From assembly GCA_041583135.1 (NCBI GenBank), contig JBFHGJ010000127.1, forward strand, positions 1 through 15,151: DNA of 15,151 bases. Direction: 5' to 3'. A program made the position numbers and the translations under genes. The stretch comes from JABSOG01 sp041583135 (GTDB lineage: Bacteria; Pseudomonadota; Gammaproteobacteria; Enterobacterales; Alteromonadaceae). This document shows, piece after piece, positions 1 through 7,475 of this stretch. A model generated the notes under the pieces. It worked only from the letters and a program-made list of their open reading frames with translations, did not search any database and was not told where the DNA came from. Numbering within the stretch: the first letter of the stretch is position 1; every line of letters starts with the position of its first letter.

Positions 1-1
1 A

Positions 2-3000
2 ACGGATATTACCAAGATCACCGCGCAAGCCCACGCCTCGGTCAACCCCAACGGCTTTGATACTCGCCTATATTGGGAGTTTGGCAAAACCGTTGATTTG
101 GGCCGAGAAGTGCCATGGGGCCAGCAAGGGCAAAACCCAGGTGACGGCGGCAGTATCGGCAACGGTACTACTATGGTGCAATACGCCAGCTTGTTATCGC
201 CACTAGAGTGCGATGAGAAATACTATGTACGTGCCCGAGCCGACTTTGAGCGAGGTTCGGTATATGGTGAGACGGTATCGTTTACCACCGACACGTGCGC
301 TCTGCCGACGGTGATCACCGGTATTGCACAGGGGATAACCTCAATTGGCGCGACGTTGTTGGCGCAAGTCAACCCCAATGGCTTGGAGACCCAGCTGTAT
401 TTCGACATAGGTCCAACGACCGACTATGGTCTGAGCTTTGCTGCCGGTAGTGCCGGGTCTGGCGATCTGTTGGTGCCGATGCAAAGTATTCTCAGCACCC
501 TTGAGTGCAGTACGCTTTATCATTACCGGGCACGGGCTGAGAATGCTTCAGGCGTGGTTGTCGGCGAAGATATGGAGGTCAAAACCAAAGGCTGTCCAGA
601 TATCGTCTTTACCATTAAAGATGCGACTAAGCGATTGCGTATCGATGCCGATGGTGATGGCTATTACAGTCAGTTCGACATTATCTTCGATGCCAATGTG
701 AGTGAAGGTACTCATGATGTCTATGCTGAGTTGTTTATGCGCAGACCCGGTGAGAGCTGGGAAAAATATGCAACCTCAACAGTCAATAGTATTACAACCG
801 ACCGTCCTGATGACACCATAGAAGTCGGCCATACCTTACCTGCGGACTTGATTGAAGACCACTTTGATATTCGAATCGACCTGTACAAGCATGGCGAGCT
901 GGGTATGAAGGCCAGCTGGAGCAGCGCAAATGACCCTGATCTAAAAGAGCTGCCGCTTGAAGGTATCGATAACGACAATCCATTAAAGCCCATCATCAGG
1001 GTTGAACCGCTGCAATTGAGCTTTGAAGAGCCAGTGCAAGGGCAGTCGCCTGCGGGCGCCGTATTGCAACAGCACGACAATTCTGTGGTCAAATTCGCCC
1101 GTGGCACGATTGACCCGAGCGAGCAGTTGGCGGCCTTGGCGAAAAATGCCAAAGACCAAGACGATGCACAGCTAATGATGCTTCAAGGTCTTAAAGGTCA
1201 TCATGTGCTGATGCAGTTCAATCATCATTTGACACCACAATCGCGTCAGGCATTGGCCCGTCAAGGGATCAAGATCTTACAATATGTGCCTGACAACACC
1301 TATTGGGTGTCTGTGCTTGATAACTTCAAGCCCGACGAAGTGACCGCTGCTGGTGGCATTTACTGGGCCTCGAAAGTGTCGGCCGAATACAAACTGTCGC
1401 CTTCATTGGATGTAGATGAAACTGTCGCTCTAAGGGGCGGGATTGAAGGTGTCGATGAAGTGCTTGAAGTCGGCGTGCTGTTTTTTAACGATGTCTCGCG
1501 GTTTAGAGCGCAAAGTTTGTTGCTTAATTTACCGACAGTACAAATAATCGGCTGGCCGAGTGACCATATGGTGACTGTCAGCATTGATCGCTCTGAGCTT
1601 AAAGGACTGCTGAACAATGATATTGTTCAGTGGGTAGAGCCTGCCCCGGCAGAATTGACCAACTACAATCTCACGGCGGCCAAACGCATCAACGTTGATA
1701 ACATTCGCCAGCAAAGCTGGGGTAACCTCTCAGGCCATGGCGTTAAAGTCGGCGTTTGGGACGGCGGTGCGGTCTACCAACATACTGATTTTGGCAGCCG
1801 TTTAACCAATCCTGACAATGGTAGTCTATCGCAACATGCGACCCATGTTGCCGGAACTATCGGTGGCAGCGGCGCCGGTAACCAACAGGCGACCGGTATG
1901 GCTCCCGAGGCGACCATAGTGTCATATGACTGGAACAGCGATACCACTGAGATGCGCGCGGCTAAAGATACAGGCATTGTGCTGTCTAATCACTCATATG
2001 GTGTGGTAGCCGGTTGGACTTGGAATAATGGCTGGACCAACTACGGTGATTACTGGTTTGGTATTTATTCGAACGTTACTGCCGAGTGGGATGATATTGT
2101 TTATGACAATGACTTGATCATTTTCAAAGCCGCCGGTAACGACCGTCACGACGGTCCGGGTTGTCCAAGCGGTAGCGCTTGTGATGGTCCTTATGAATCT
2201 ATTGGTACCCGTGGTGTGGCGAAAAACATCATTACCATAGGGGCGACCACAGATTCAGATAGCATGACCATATTCAGTGGTTGGGGGCCGACCGATGATG
2301 GTCGTATCAAACCGGATCTGGTTGCCAATGGCGATGGCTTATATTCCACCTTGATTGGTAATTCCTACGGTAATATGACCGGTACTTCTATGGCCTCACC
2401 GAGTGCTGCGGGATCTGGCACCTTATTGTTCGAACACTTTAACAAGGTCAATGGTTACGCGCCGGGTGCGGCAACCTTAAAAGGTATTATGATCCACGGT
2501 GCCAAAGACTTAGGTCGCACCGGCCCGGATTATGAATATGGTTGGGGGTTAATCGATGCCGAGCGGAGTGCTCAGATAATCACTGACCATTCATGGCGTA
2601 CAGAAATGTTGGAGCAGACTCAGGCAATTGATAAGTACACCATTTCAACCGATAGCCGCTCATCATTACTCAAATTTACCTTGGTGTGGACCGATCCTGC
2701 CGGTGCGCCGGGCGGTTCGAAAGACTTGGTCAACAATCTTGACTTGGTGCTGGTCGCGCCTGATGGTAGCGAGCATTTGGCTTGGGTATTGAACCCTGCC
2801 AATCCGGGGGCTCCAGCTACTCGTGGCATCAACACCCGTGACAATGTTGAGCAGGTAGTGGTGAACAACCCAATGGCCGGTGTTTGGAGTGTTAAGGTTA
2901 TAGGCGCGGCTATTAATGACGGTCCTCAAAGCTATACCTTAGTTGGCGACGTATTAGGCGGTGCCAGTGATGGTGGCGGCGATGGCGGCGGCGGTGATGG

Positions 3001-5791
3001 CGGCGGTGACGGTGGCGGTGATGGCGGCGGCGGTGGTGATACACCACCACCGCCGCCACCACCATTGCCTGAGGCTCCGGGCTTCAATATCTACAATGAT
3101 GGTGAGCGCGAGCTTAGAGTCTTTGATATTGTGCCGGAACTTCCTGCACCATGGGTTAGTTTAGGTCCGGTCTCTGGTGTGGTTCAGCCGGGTAGTTCAA
3201 TGCGGGTAACCGTTAGAGTCAACTTCGATAGAGCGCCTACCGGCGAAACCGGGGTCAGGCTGCTGGTGACTTCCGACGACTATGACTTGTCGCCGTATCC
3301 TAATGGCGTATATATCAACACTGTTAGGGTCTCACTTGATGACATCGACAAAGATGGCATTCACAACCTCGACGACAACTGTCCTGAGGTACGTAATACC
3401 GATCAGCTCGATACCGATGGCGATAGAGTCGGGGATGCCTGCGACGACGATGACGACAATGACGGTATTCCAGATGCCGACGATTTCTATCCACTGGATC
3501 CGGATAAATCGCAAGAGCCGGACAAGCTGGCCGATATCCGCTTTAATAGTGACAAGCTGTCACAATGCTTGCGTGATCAGTTAGGTCAGCCAGCATATAT
3601 CTCTGATATCACCGAAGTGAACTGTGACAGTAAAGCCATTGCCGATTTAGCCGGGATTGAAAATTTGCAGGCGATATTGAAGTTAAGCCTCAACGACAAT
3701 TTGATCAGCGATATCGGCCCGCTCGATAGACTCGATGCGATGCGTGAGCTGTTGATAAGTGACAATCAAATTGTCGATATTTCAGTGGTGGCGCGTTTGT
3801 CTATCATTCGTAAGCTGGTGATGAGTAACAACAGGATCAACGACATTCTGCCGATTTTGGTGCCTACGGTGCCCGATGTACCGCCGGTGATCAATCAGTT
3901 GCTGCATGTGGATTTTGCCGGCAACCCGGATATCCCGTGCTGGCAGCTCGACTATGTTGAAACCTACGTCAAACCACTCACTTGGATACGGCCAAATAGT
4001 TGTGCCAATGTCAGTGGCGATGCCGACAACGACGGCTTAGCCGATAGTGAGGAGATAATCAGAGGAACCAACCCGCTTGTTGGTGACACTGATGGCGACG
4101 GTATGGGCGATGGCTTTGAGGTGAGGTATGGCCTTGATCCTCTAAACGGCAGTGATGCCGAGGGCGACCCTGATCTTGATGGTTTGAGCAATTTGGATGA
4201 GTTTCTTGCAGGGACCAATCCAAACAGTAGCGACACCGATAATGACGGTTTCAGCGATAATGTCGAAATAGGCTTAGGGCTTGACCCGACCGATCCTAGC
4301 GATATTTGGATTGATAATGATGGTGACAAGTTGCCGTTGATCTTAGAGCTGTTGCGGGGTCTTGATCCGAACTTAAAAGACAATAATGTCTTTGCCGACC
4401 GCTACTTGCTGATCCAGCAGATTTACATCGATATTTGGTATCGTTTGGCGACCCAAGAAGAGATTGACTATTGGCGCGCCAGATTAGAGTCGGGGGAGAG
4501 TTTACCGGCCGATATCTATGGAGCACTGCTTGATGAAGAAACCTTTGAGCTGTTGACCTTTGTTGGCCGCGTGTTTATGGCAACGTTGCAGCGTACGCCA
4601 ACCAATGAGGAGCTTAGAGAGTGGCGAGACTTCCTTGCTGCCGGTGGTCTCAAGTTGGATATGGTGACTAAGTTTGTTGCCTCAGAAGCCTTCTTGAGTG
4701 AATACGGTCCACTGAGCGATGAAGAATTTGTGCGCCTTATCTTTGAAACGGTGATGGGCCGCGATGTGACCCCAGATGAGCTGGGCGATTACCTCGATAG
4801 GCTCGATACGGCCGTGATTGACCGCTCACAGATGATGCTTGAGATCATTGACTCCGATGAGTACAAAGATGACCAAGAAGCCGTACAACGTATTGGTGCT
4901 CTAAGCCTATTGCTGATCGGTGAAGCGCCTTCACCAGAGCAGGCTGCTCAGCTCAAACAGCTGTTGGTCAATGGTGGAGATACCAATGGTGTACTCAATG
5001 CGTTACTTGCCAGCGATGGATTCCGTAAGACCTTAGTTGATGGTATCAGTGATGCCGATGCCGACTCGGACAATGACGGGATCCCAGATGGCGTTGAATT
5101 TACCGGTGGCACCAATGTCGCCTATAAAGACAACGACGTAGTGGGTAAGGATGACTTGTTTGTTAAACAGATGCTCCGTGATCTCGTGGGTGAAACCTTC
5201 TCCGATAAGCTGGTGCAAGAGCAAATGACCGTGCTAAATGGTCTTGGCAGTCGGACCAATTGGGTCAAACACCTGATGGACGATCAACGTTTTGATAGCA
5301 GTCGTTTGGCGCTGAGCCGGTTATATTATGGCTTCTTTGCCAAACAACCGTCACACAGTGCACTGATGTACTGGATAGGCGGAGTTGAGTCGGGCATGAG
5401 CTTGAGCCAAGTGGCCGAGCGTTGGTATATGAGCCAAGAGTTCAAATACCTCTATGGCTACTTACGGGTTGATGAATATGTCAGGTTGGTTTATCAGAAT
5501 GTGCTTAATCGTCCACCGACGACTACAGAGCTTAGCACTTGGGTTGCCAAGTTACGCTCCGGACAAGTCAGTCCGGGAGCGATGATGGTGAGCTTCACGC
5601 AAAGCGCTGATAACGCCGCACGTCATTTGAATCGCGATCAGGTTGTGGTGTTATTCAATCTGCTCTATCGTCGCTCTCCAAGTGAGGTGGAGCTCAACAC
5701 ATGGCGACGTAAAGTAGACAGTGGCATGGATATTAGGGCGCTGGTTAACAGTATTATCAACAGCACCGAGTACCAAGGCCGATTCTATTGA
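2..5791 (+). CDS. Giant secreted multidomain subtilisin-like serine peptidase (S8, KP-43-like), 5' end missing
   Basis: The reading frame is open from base 2, so the start lies upstream; 1929 residues are visible and end at TGA 5789-5791. Order of modules (residues counted from base 2): two fibronectin-III-like repeats with LEC...C cysteine pairs (about 1-200); a calcium-site-like beta domain with DADGDGYYSQFD, resembling choice-of-anchor H proteins (200-330); a propeptide-like stretch (334-550); the S8 catalytic domain (560-857) with Asp587 (VGVWDGG), His612 (QHATHVAGT), oxyanion Asn713 (AAGN) and Ser796 (GTSMASP); a KP-43-type C-terminal beta domain (874-987); a Gly-Asp then Pro-rich linker (986-1025); a BACON-like beta domain (1026-1113); thrombospondin type 3 calcium repeats (1113-1173); leucine-rich repeats (1174-1335); more type 3 repeats (1338-1462); and about eight DUF4214-like helical repeats to the end. 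All catalytic residues are present, so it is probably an active extracellular protease. The substrate is unknown and no C-terminal anchor is seen. Confidence 0.93.
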   Translation, partial: TDITKITAQAHASVNPNGFDTRLYWEFGKTVDLGREVPWGQQGQNPGDGGSIGNGTTMVQYASLLSPLECDEKYYVRARADFERGSVYGETVSFTTDTCALPTVITGIAQGITSIGATLLAQVNPNGLETQLYFDIGPTTDYGLSFAAGSAGSGDLLVPMQSILSTLECSTLYHYRARAENASGVVVGEDMEVKTKGCPDIVFTIKDATKRLRIDADGDGYYSQFDIIFDANVSEGTHDVYAELFMRRPGESWEKYATSTVNSITTDRPDDTIEVGHTLPADLIEDHFDIRIDLYKHGELGMKASWSSANDPDLKELPLEGIDNDNPLKPIIRVEPLQLSFEEPVQGQSPAGAVLQQHDNSVVKFARGTIDPSEQLAALAKNAKDQDDAQLMMLQGLKGHHVLMQFNHHLTPQSRQALARQGIKILQYVPDNTYWVSVLDNFKPDEVTAAGGIYWASKVSAEYKLSPSLDVDETVALRGGIEGVDEVLEVGVLFFNDVSRFRAQSLLLNLPTVQIIGWPSDHMVTVSIDRSELKGLLNNDIVQWVEPAPAELTNYNLTAAKRINVDNIRQQSWGNLSGHGVKVGVWDGGAVYQHTDFGSRLTNPDNGSLSQHATHVAGTIGGSGAGNQQATGMAPEATIVSYDWNSDTTEMRAAKDTGIVLSNHSYGVVAGWTWNNGWTNYGDYWFGIYSNVTAEWDDIVYDNDLIIFKAAGNDRHDGPGCPSGSACDGPYESIGTRGVAKNIITIGATTDSDSMTIFSGWGPTDDGRIKPDLVANGDGLYSTLIGNSYGNMTGTSMASPSAAGSGTLLFEHFNKVNGYAPGAATLKGIMIHGAKDLGRTGPDYEYGWGLIDAERSAQIITDHSWRTEMLEQTQAIDKYTISTDSRSSLLKFTLVWTDPAGAPGGSKDLVNNLDLVLVAPDGSEHLAWVLNPANPGAPATRGINTRDNVEQVVVNNPMAGVWSVKVIGAAINDGPQSYTLVGDVLGGASDGGGDGGGGDGGGDGGGDGGGGGDTPPPPPPPLPEAPGFNIYNDGERELRVFDIVPELPAPWVSLGPVSGVVQPGSSMRVTVRVNFDRAPTGETGVRLLVTSDDYDLSPYPNGVYINTVRVSLDDIDKDGIHNLDDNCPEVRNTDQLDTDGDRVGDACDDDDDNDGIPDADDFYPLDPDKSQEPDKLADIRFNSDKLSQCLRDQLGQPAYISDITEVNCDSKAIADLAGIENLQAILKLSLNDNLISDIGPLDRLDAMRELLISDNQIVDISVVARLSIIRKLVMSNNRINDILPILVPTVPDVPPVINQLLHVDFAGNPDIPCWQLDYVETYVKPLTWIRPNSCANVSGDADNDGLADSEEIIRGTNPLVGDTDGDGMGDGFEVRYGLDPLNGSDAEGDPDLDGLSNLDEFLAGTNPNSSDTDNDGFSDNVEIGLGLDPTDPSDIWIDNDGDKLPLILELLRGLDPNLKDNNVFADRYLLIQQIYIDIWYRLATQEEIDYWRARLESGESLPADIYGALLDEETFELLTFVGRVFMATLQRTPTNEELREWRDFLAAGGLKLDMVTKFVASEAFLSEYGPLSDEEFVRLIFETVMGRDVTPDELGDYLDRLDTAVIDRSQMMLEIIDSDEYKDDQEAVQRIGALSLLLIGEAPSPEQAAQLKQLLVNGGDTNGVLNALLASDGFRKTLVDGISDADADSDNDGIPDGVEFTGGTNVAYKDNDVVGKDDLFVKQMLRDLVGETFSDKLVQEQMTVLNGLGSRTNWVKHLMDDQRFDSSRLALSRLYYGFFAKQPSHSALMYWIGGVESGMSLSQVAERWYMSQEFKYLYGYLRVDEYVRLVYQNVLNRPPTTTELSTWVAKLRSGQVSPGAMMVSFTQSADNAARHLNRDQVVVLFNLLYRRSPSEVELNTWRRKVDSGMDIRALVNSIINSTEYQGRFY
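3026..3057. repeat. GC-rich inverted repeat inside the protease linker
   Basis: A perfect 13-base stem (3026-3038 with 3045-3057) closes on a 6-base loop ATACAC. It lies where glycine/aspartate codons (GGN, GAY) switch to proline codons (CCN), so the complementarity follows partly from the codon sets: GGY/GGC codons are complementary to CCN codons. No T-tract follows and it lies mid-gene, so it is not a terminator. It may slow translation or promote slippage and linker length change. The repeat is seen directly; any role is inference. Confidence 0.75.
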
Positions 5792-5817
5792 TTTAGCAAT
5801 CTGCTGAGCCTAGTCTA

Positions 5818-5848
5818 AAAAAGCGAGCCAAACGGCTCGCTTTTTGTT
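5818..5848 (+). terminator. Rho-independent terminator after the S8 peptidase gene
   Basis: A perfect 12-base stem (5818-5829 AAAAAGCGAGCC with 5834-5845 GGCTCGCTTTTT) has a 4-base AAAC loop and a run of T. It begins 26 bases after the peptidase stop. The A-run on the left arm would also give some T-tract on the other strand, but no gene faces it from the right, so it serves the peptidase gene. Confidence 0.93.
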
Positions 5849-5891
5849 TCTAGAAATAGGTAGTCTATGAAAACCTCTGTTCAAAAATAAA

Positions 5892-5926
5892 TTCGTTTAA
5901 ATCGAACGAAAGTGGGTGTTTATACT
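5892..5926 (+). promoter_or_regulatory. Candidate promoter and operator of the DoxX gene
   Basis: TATACT at 5921-5926 is a plausible -10 box about 65 bases before the DoxX start. There is no good -35 box at normal spacing. Instead an inverted repeat TTCGTT (5892-5897) / AACGAA (5905-5910), 7-base spacer, lies at -35-like distance. Dyads like this are typical of activator or repressor sites, including LysR-type. The weak -35 would fit an activator-dependent promoter; this is inference from sequence only. Confidence 0.35.
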
Positions 5927-5990
5927 AATTTTCATTCTCAATATTCGGCGTAAAATAAACTTCATACCCACTACCGATGAGGAATATATC

Positions 5991-6419
5991 ATGAACACCA
6001 CCACTTTAACTGAACAACAGCAGCAACAAACCACTTCAATCAAATTTGCCGCCGTTGCCGATTTGGCCGGACGTATCGCGTTGGCAGCAATATTTTTACT
6101 CGCAGGTGTCAACAAGGTGCAATACTATGACGCCAACGCGCAGTTTCTCGCTTCAGGCGGCCTACCTGAGTTTTTACTGCCATTTGTGATTGTCTTTGAG
6201 GTTGTCGGCGCGTTGATGATTATTGCTGGCTTCAAAACCCGCCTCGTGGCGTTAGCGTTTGCTGGTTTTAGCGTTGTCACGGCGCTGATGTATCACAGCA
6301 ACTTAGCTGACCAAATGCAGTTTCTGATGTTCTTTAAAAACCTGGCCATTGCCGGCGGCTTTTTGACTTTAGTGGCACACGGCGCCGGTAACTATAGCTT
6401 GGACGCCAAGCGCAGATAA
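5991..6419 (+). CDS. DoxX-family inner membrane protein
   Basis: The 142-residue product is a typical DoxX-family integral membrane protein in length and pattern. Four hydrophobic helices lie at about 22-42, 60-80, 84-102 and 112-130. The first carries the family-like pattern RIALAAIFLLAGVNK, and GGLPEFLLPFVIVFEVVGALMIIAG follows in two pieces around residue 56-80. The N-terminus is polar with five consecutive glutamines. I chose ATG 5991 because GAGGA (5979-5983) lies 7 bases upstream; a longer in-frame reading from GTG 5916 has no such site and would add an unlike N-terminus. The family includes quinone- or redox-linked proteins, but the exact function of this branch is not known. It stands alone between two terminators. 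Confidence 0.88.
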   Translation: MNTTTLTEQQQQQTTSIKFAAVADLAGRIALAAIFLLAGVNKVQYYDANAQFLASGGLPEFLLPFVIVFEVVGALMIIAGFKTRLVALAFAGFSVVTALMYHSNLADQMQFLMFFKNLAIAGGFLTLVAHGAGNYSLDAKRR

Positions 6420-6447
6420 TGACCGCCGTGAAGGTTAGCGAAATCTC

Positions 6448-6475
6448 AAGTCCCTTCATATTCGGAGGGACTTTT
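6448..6475 (+). terminator. Probable terminator after the DoxX gene
   Basis: An 8-base stem AAGTCCCT (6448-6455) / AGGGACTT (6466-6473) with a 10-base loop ends in TTTT (6472-6475). It starts 28 bases after the DoxX stop. The T-run is short, so termination may be incomplete and allow some readthrough into the zinc-ribbon gene. Confidence 0.7.
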
Positions 6476-6545
6476 GCGTGGAAATTGAAGTATGCTATCG
6501 AGATAGGCAAATTTTAAGACTTCAGTAGACAAATGATTGGTGACG

Positions 6546-6797
6546 ATGGCAAAACCCAATAAAAAAGGCCCAACTAAAACGGTCGATATTTTTTGTGCTC
6601 ACTGCAAGACCCAACTGTATAAATACAGAAAAGGCGGCAAGGGGGCTTTGGTTAAATGTTTTATCGAGCGGATCAGTAAAGATTTTACACAAACTCCCTG
6701 TACATGCCCGAATTGCCAAGCGGTTTTTGCTCGCGAGACCTTAATAAGAGGCGCGCCTGCATATAAGATAATTGGTGGCAAGGTGACGTTTAAGTGA
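6546..6797 (+). CDS. Small zinc-ribbon protein of unknown function
   Basis: The 83-residue, lysine-rich product has two CxxC knuckles: CAHC near residues 17-20 and CPNC near 55-58. This spacing is typical of a structural zinc ribbon that holds one Zn2+ in four cysteines. The segment YKYRKGGKGALVKC between them is basic, which would suit nucleic-acid or ribosome contact, but that is inference. The N-terminal MAKPNKKGPTK start favours ATG 6546 over the in-frame TTG 6537 and GTG 6540; the ribosome binding site is weak for all three. I recall similar small conserved proteins in gammaproteobacteria but no assigned role. It is a single gene, convergent with the broken toxin-antitoxin locus. Confidence 0.72.
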   Translation: MAKPNKKGPTKTVDIFCAHCKTQLYKYRKGGKGALVKCFIERISKDFTQTPCTCPNCQAVFARETLIRGAPAYKIIGGKVTFK

Positions 6798-6837
6798 TCA
6801 TATTTACTCTTAACCCGTATATTGAGGTTAACTTAGA

Positions 6838-7292
6838 TTAGAGGTAGTCATCCTCTGTTTGATGTCTAAGCGCCAAAATCGTGACCGTTTGCTTATCTTC
6901 TATCTCAAACAGTGCCACGTAACCTGTTACACCGAATGGAATTAAAAACTTTCGAATAAAGGGGTTGTCGATTTGTGCCTTTCGGCAAGTAAACGGGAAA
7001 TCTTGCAAAACAAGTGTCGCCTTTTCTATTGCTTTGACTGCCCGTTCGGCAAGTTTTTGTTTCAAGCCACCAAGCACTTCGTCAGATGAAACATATTCAT
7101 CAGCGCTAATAGCCAGTTCACGAGTAGTGAGTCCTTTTGCCAAAAAAGCTTGCTCAGCTTTACGCTTATTCAAATTCAGCTCTAGGATTCGATAAGAAAA
7201 CTCGATAGGGTTTCGCCTTCATTTAAACTGTCTTCAACCGCTTGTCTTAAACTAGGATTCACTCTAGTCGCTGGAATGGTGGCTGTTTTCAT
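6838..7292 (-). pseudogene. Decayed type II toxin-antitoxin locus: frameshifted antitoxin fused to a RelE/ParE toxin remnant
   Basis: ATG at 7292-7290 opens a 36-residue reading frame (MKTATIPATRVNPSLRQ..., ...GETLSSFLIES) ending at TAG 7184-7182. This matches the start of small YlcI/YnfO-like antitoxins. The continuation, LELNLNKRKAEQAFLAKGL..., is in another frame; one added base near 7184-7187 would join the two without a gap. That second frame runs to TAA 6840-6838. After about residue LGGLKQKLA it becomes the C-terminal part of a RelE/ParE toxin: ERAVKAIEKATLVLQDFPF, then NPFIRKFLIPFG, GYVALFEIED and RHQTEDDYL. A complete toxin has roughly 30 more residues at its start, and these are missing along with the antitoxin end. 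The second frame has no ATG or ribosome site. So the locus carries a frameshift plus an in-frame deletion fusing antitoxin to toxin, and is probably inactive. Confidence 0.82.
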
Positions 7293-7325
7293 GACTTTTA
7301 GTCACTTGCATTTCGTATGTAATAC
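7292..7325 (-). promoter_or_regulatory. Candidate autoregulatory operator region of the toxin-antitoxin remnant
   Basis: Two short dyads lie just upstream of the antitoxin ATG: TGACT-TTT-AGTCA at 7292-7304, touching the start codon, and GTAT-GTA-ATAC at 7315-7325. Type II antitoxins usually repress their own promoter through such palindromes. The dyads are seen directly; their role is inference, and no strong -35/-10 pair was found. Confidence 0.3.
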
Positions 7326-7416
7326 AATGGCGCGCTTTGTTGGAAACTGCTAGATTTAAAACAGAGCATTGCAAAGTCACTACAGGTATGTTGAGGTAAT
7401 ATTATGCTGGTATTAC

Positions 7417-7451
7417 AAAAAAAGGGTTGATGGCGTGCCATCAACCCTTTT
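7417..7451 (-). terminator. Rho-independent terminator of the TonB-dependent receptor gene
   Basis: On the - strand a perfect 14-base stem (arms 7438-7451 and 7420-7433) with a 4-base loop is followed by seven T (plus-strand A run 7417-7423). It lies 24 bases after the receptor stop codon. Confidence 0.94.
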
Positions 7452-7475
7452 CAATCTTAGGCTTTTATTAGCCGA

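Noticed and set aside
721..1152. 143-codon open frame antisense to the S8 peptidase
   Set aside because: It lies inside a securely identified coding region, has no family resemblance or ribosome site, and the + strand frame explains the codon pattern.
2961..3164. Open frame over the Gly-rich linker rich in Met/Ala/Val then His
   Set aside because: It is the GGN/GAT repeat read in a second frame; composition is an artefact of the linker repeat.
3964..4383. 139-codon Ser/Pro-rich antisense frame
   Set aside because: It mirrors the regular Asp/Gly calcium repeats on the + strand, giving a low-complexity antisense product.
5916..5990. N-terminal extension of the DoxX protein from GTG
   Set aside because: No ribosome site, whereas ATG 5991 has GAGGA at 7 bases and gives the normal family length.
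7396..7416. GTAATA/TATTAC dyad next to the receptor terminator
   Set aside because: Six bases with a 9-base AT-rich gap is expected by chance and has no gene to regulate at that position.
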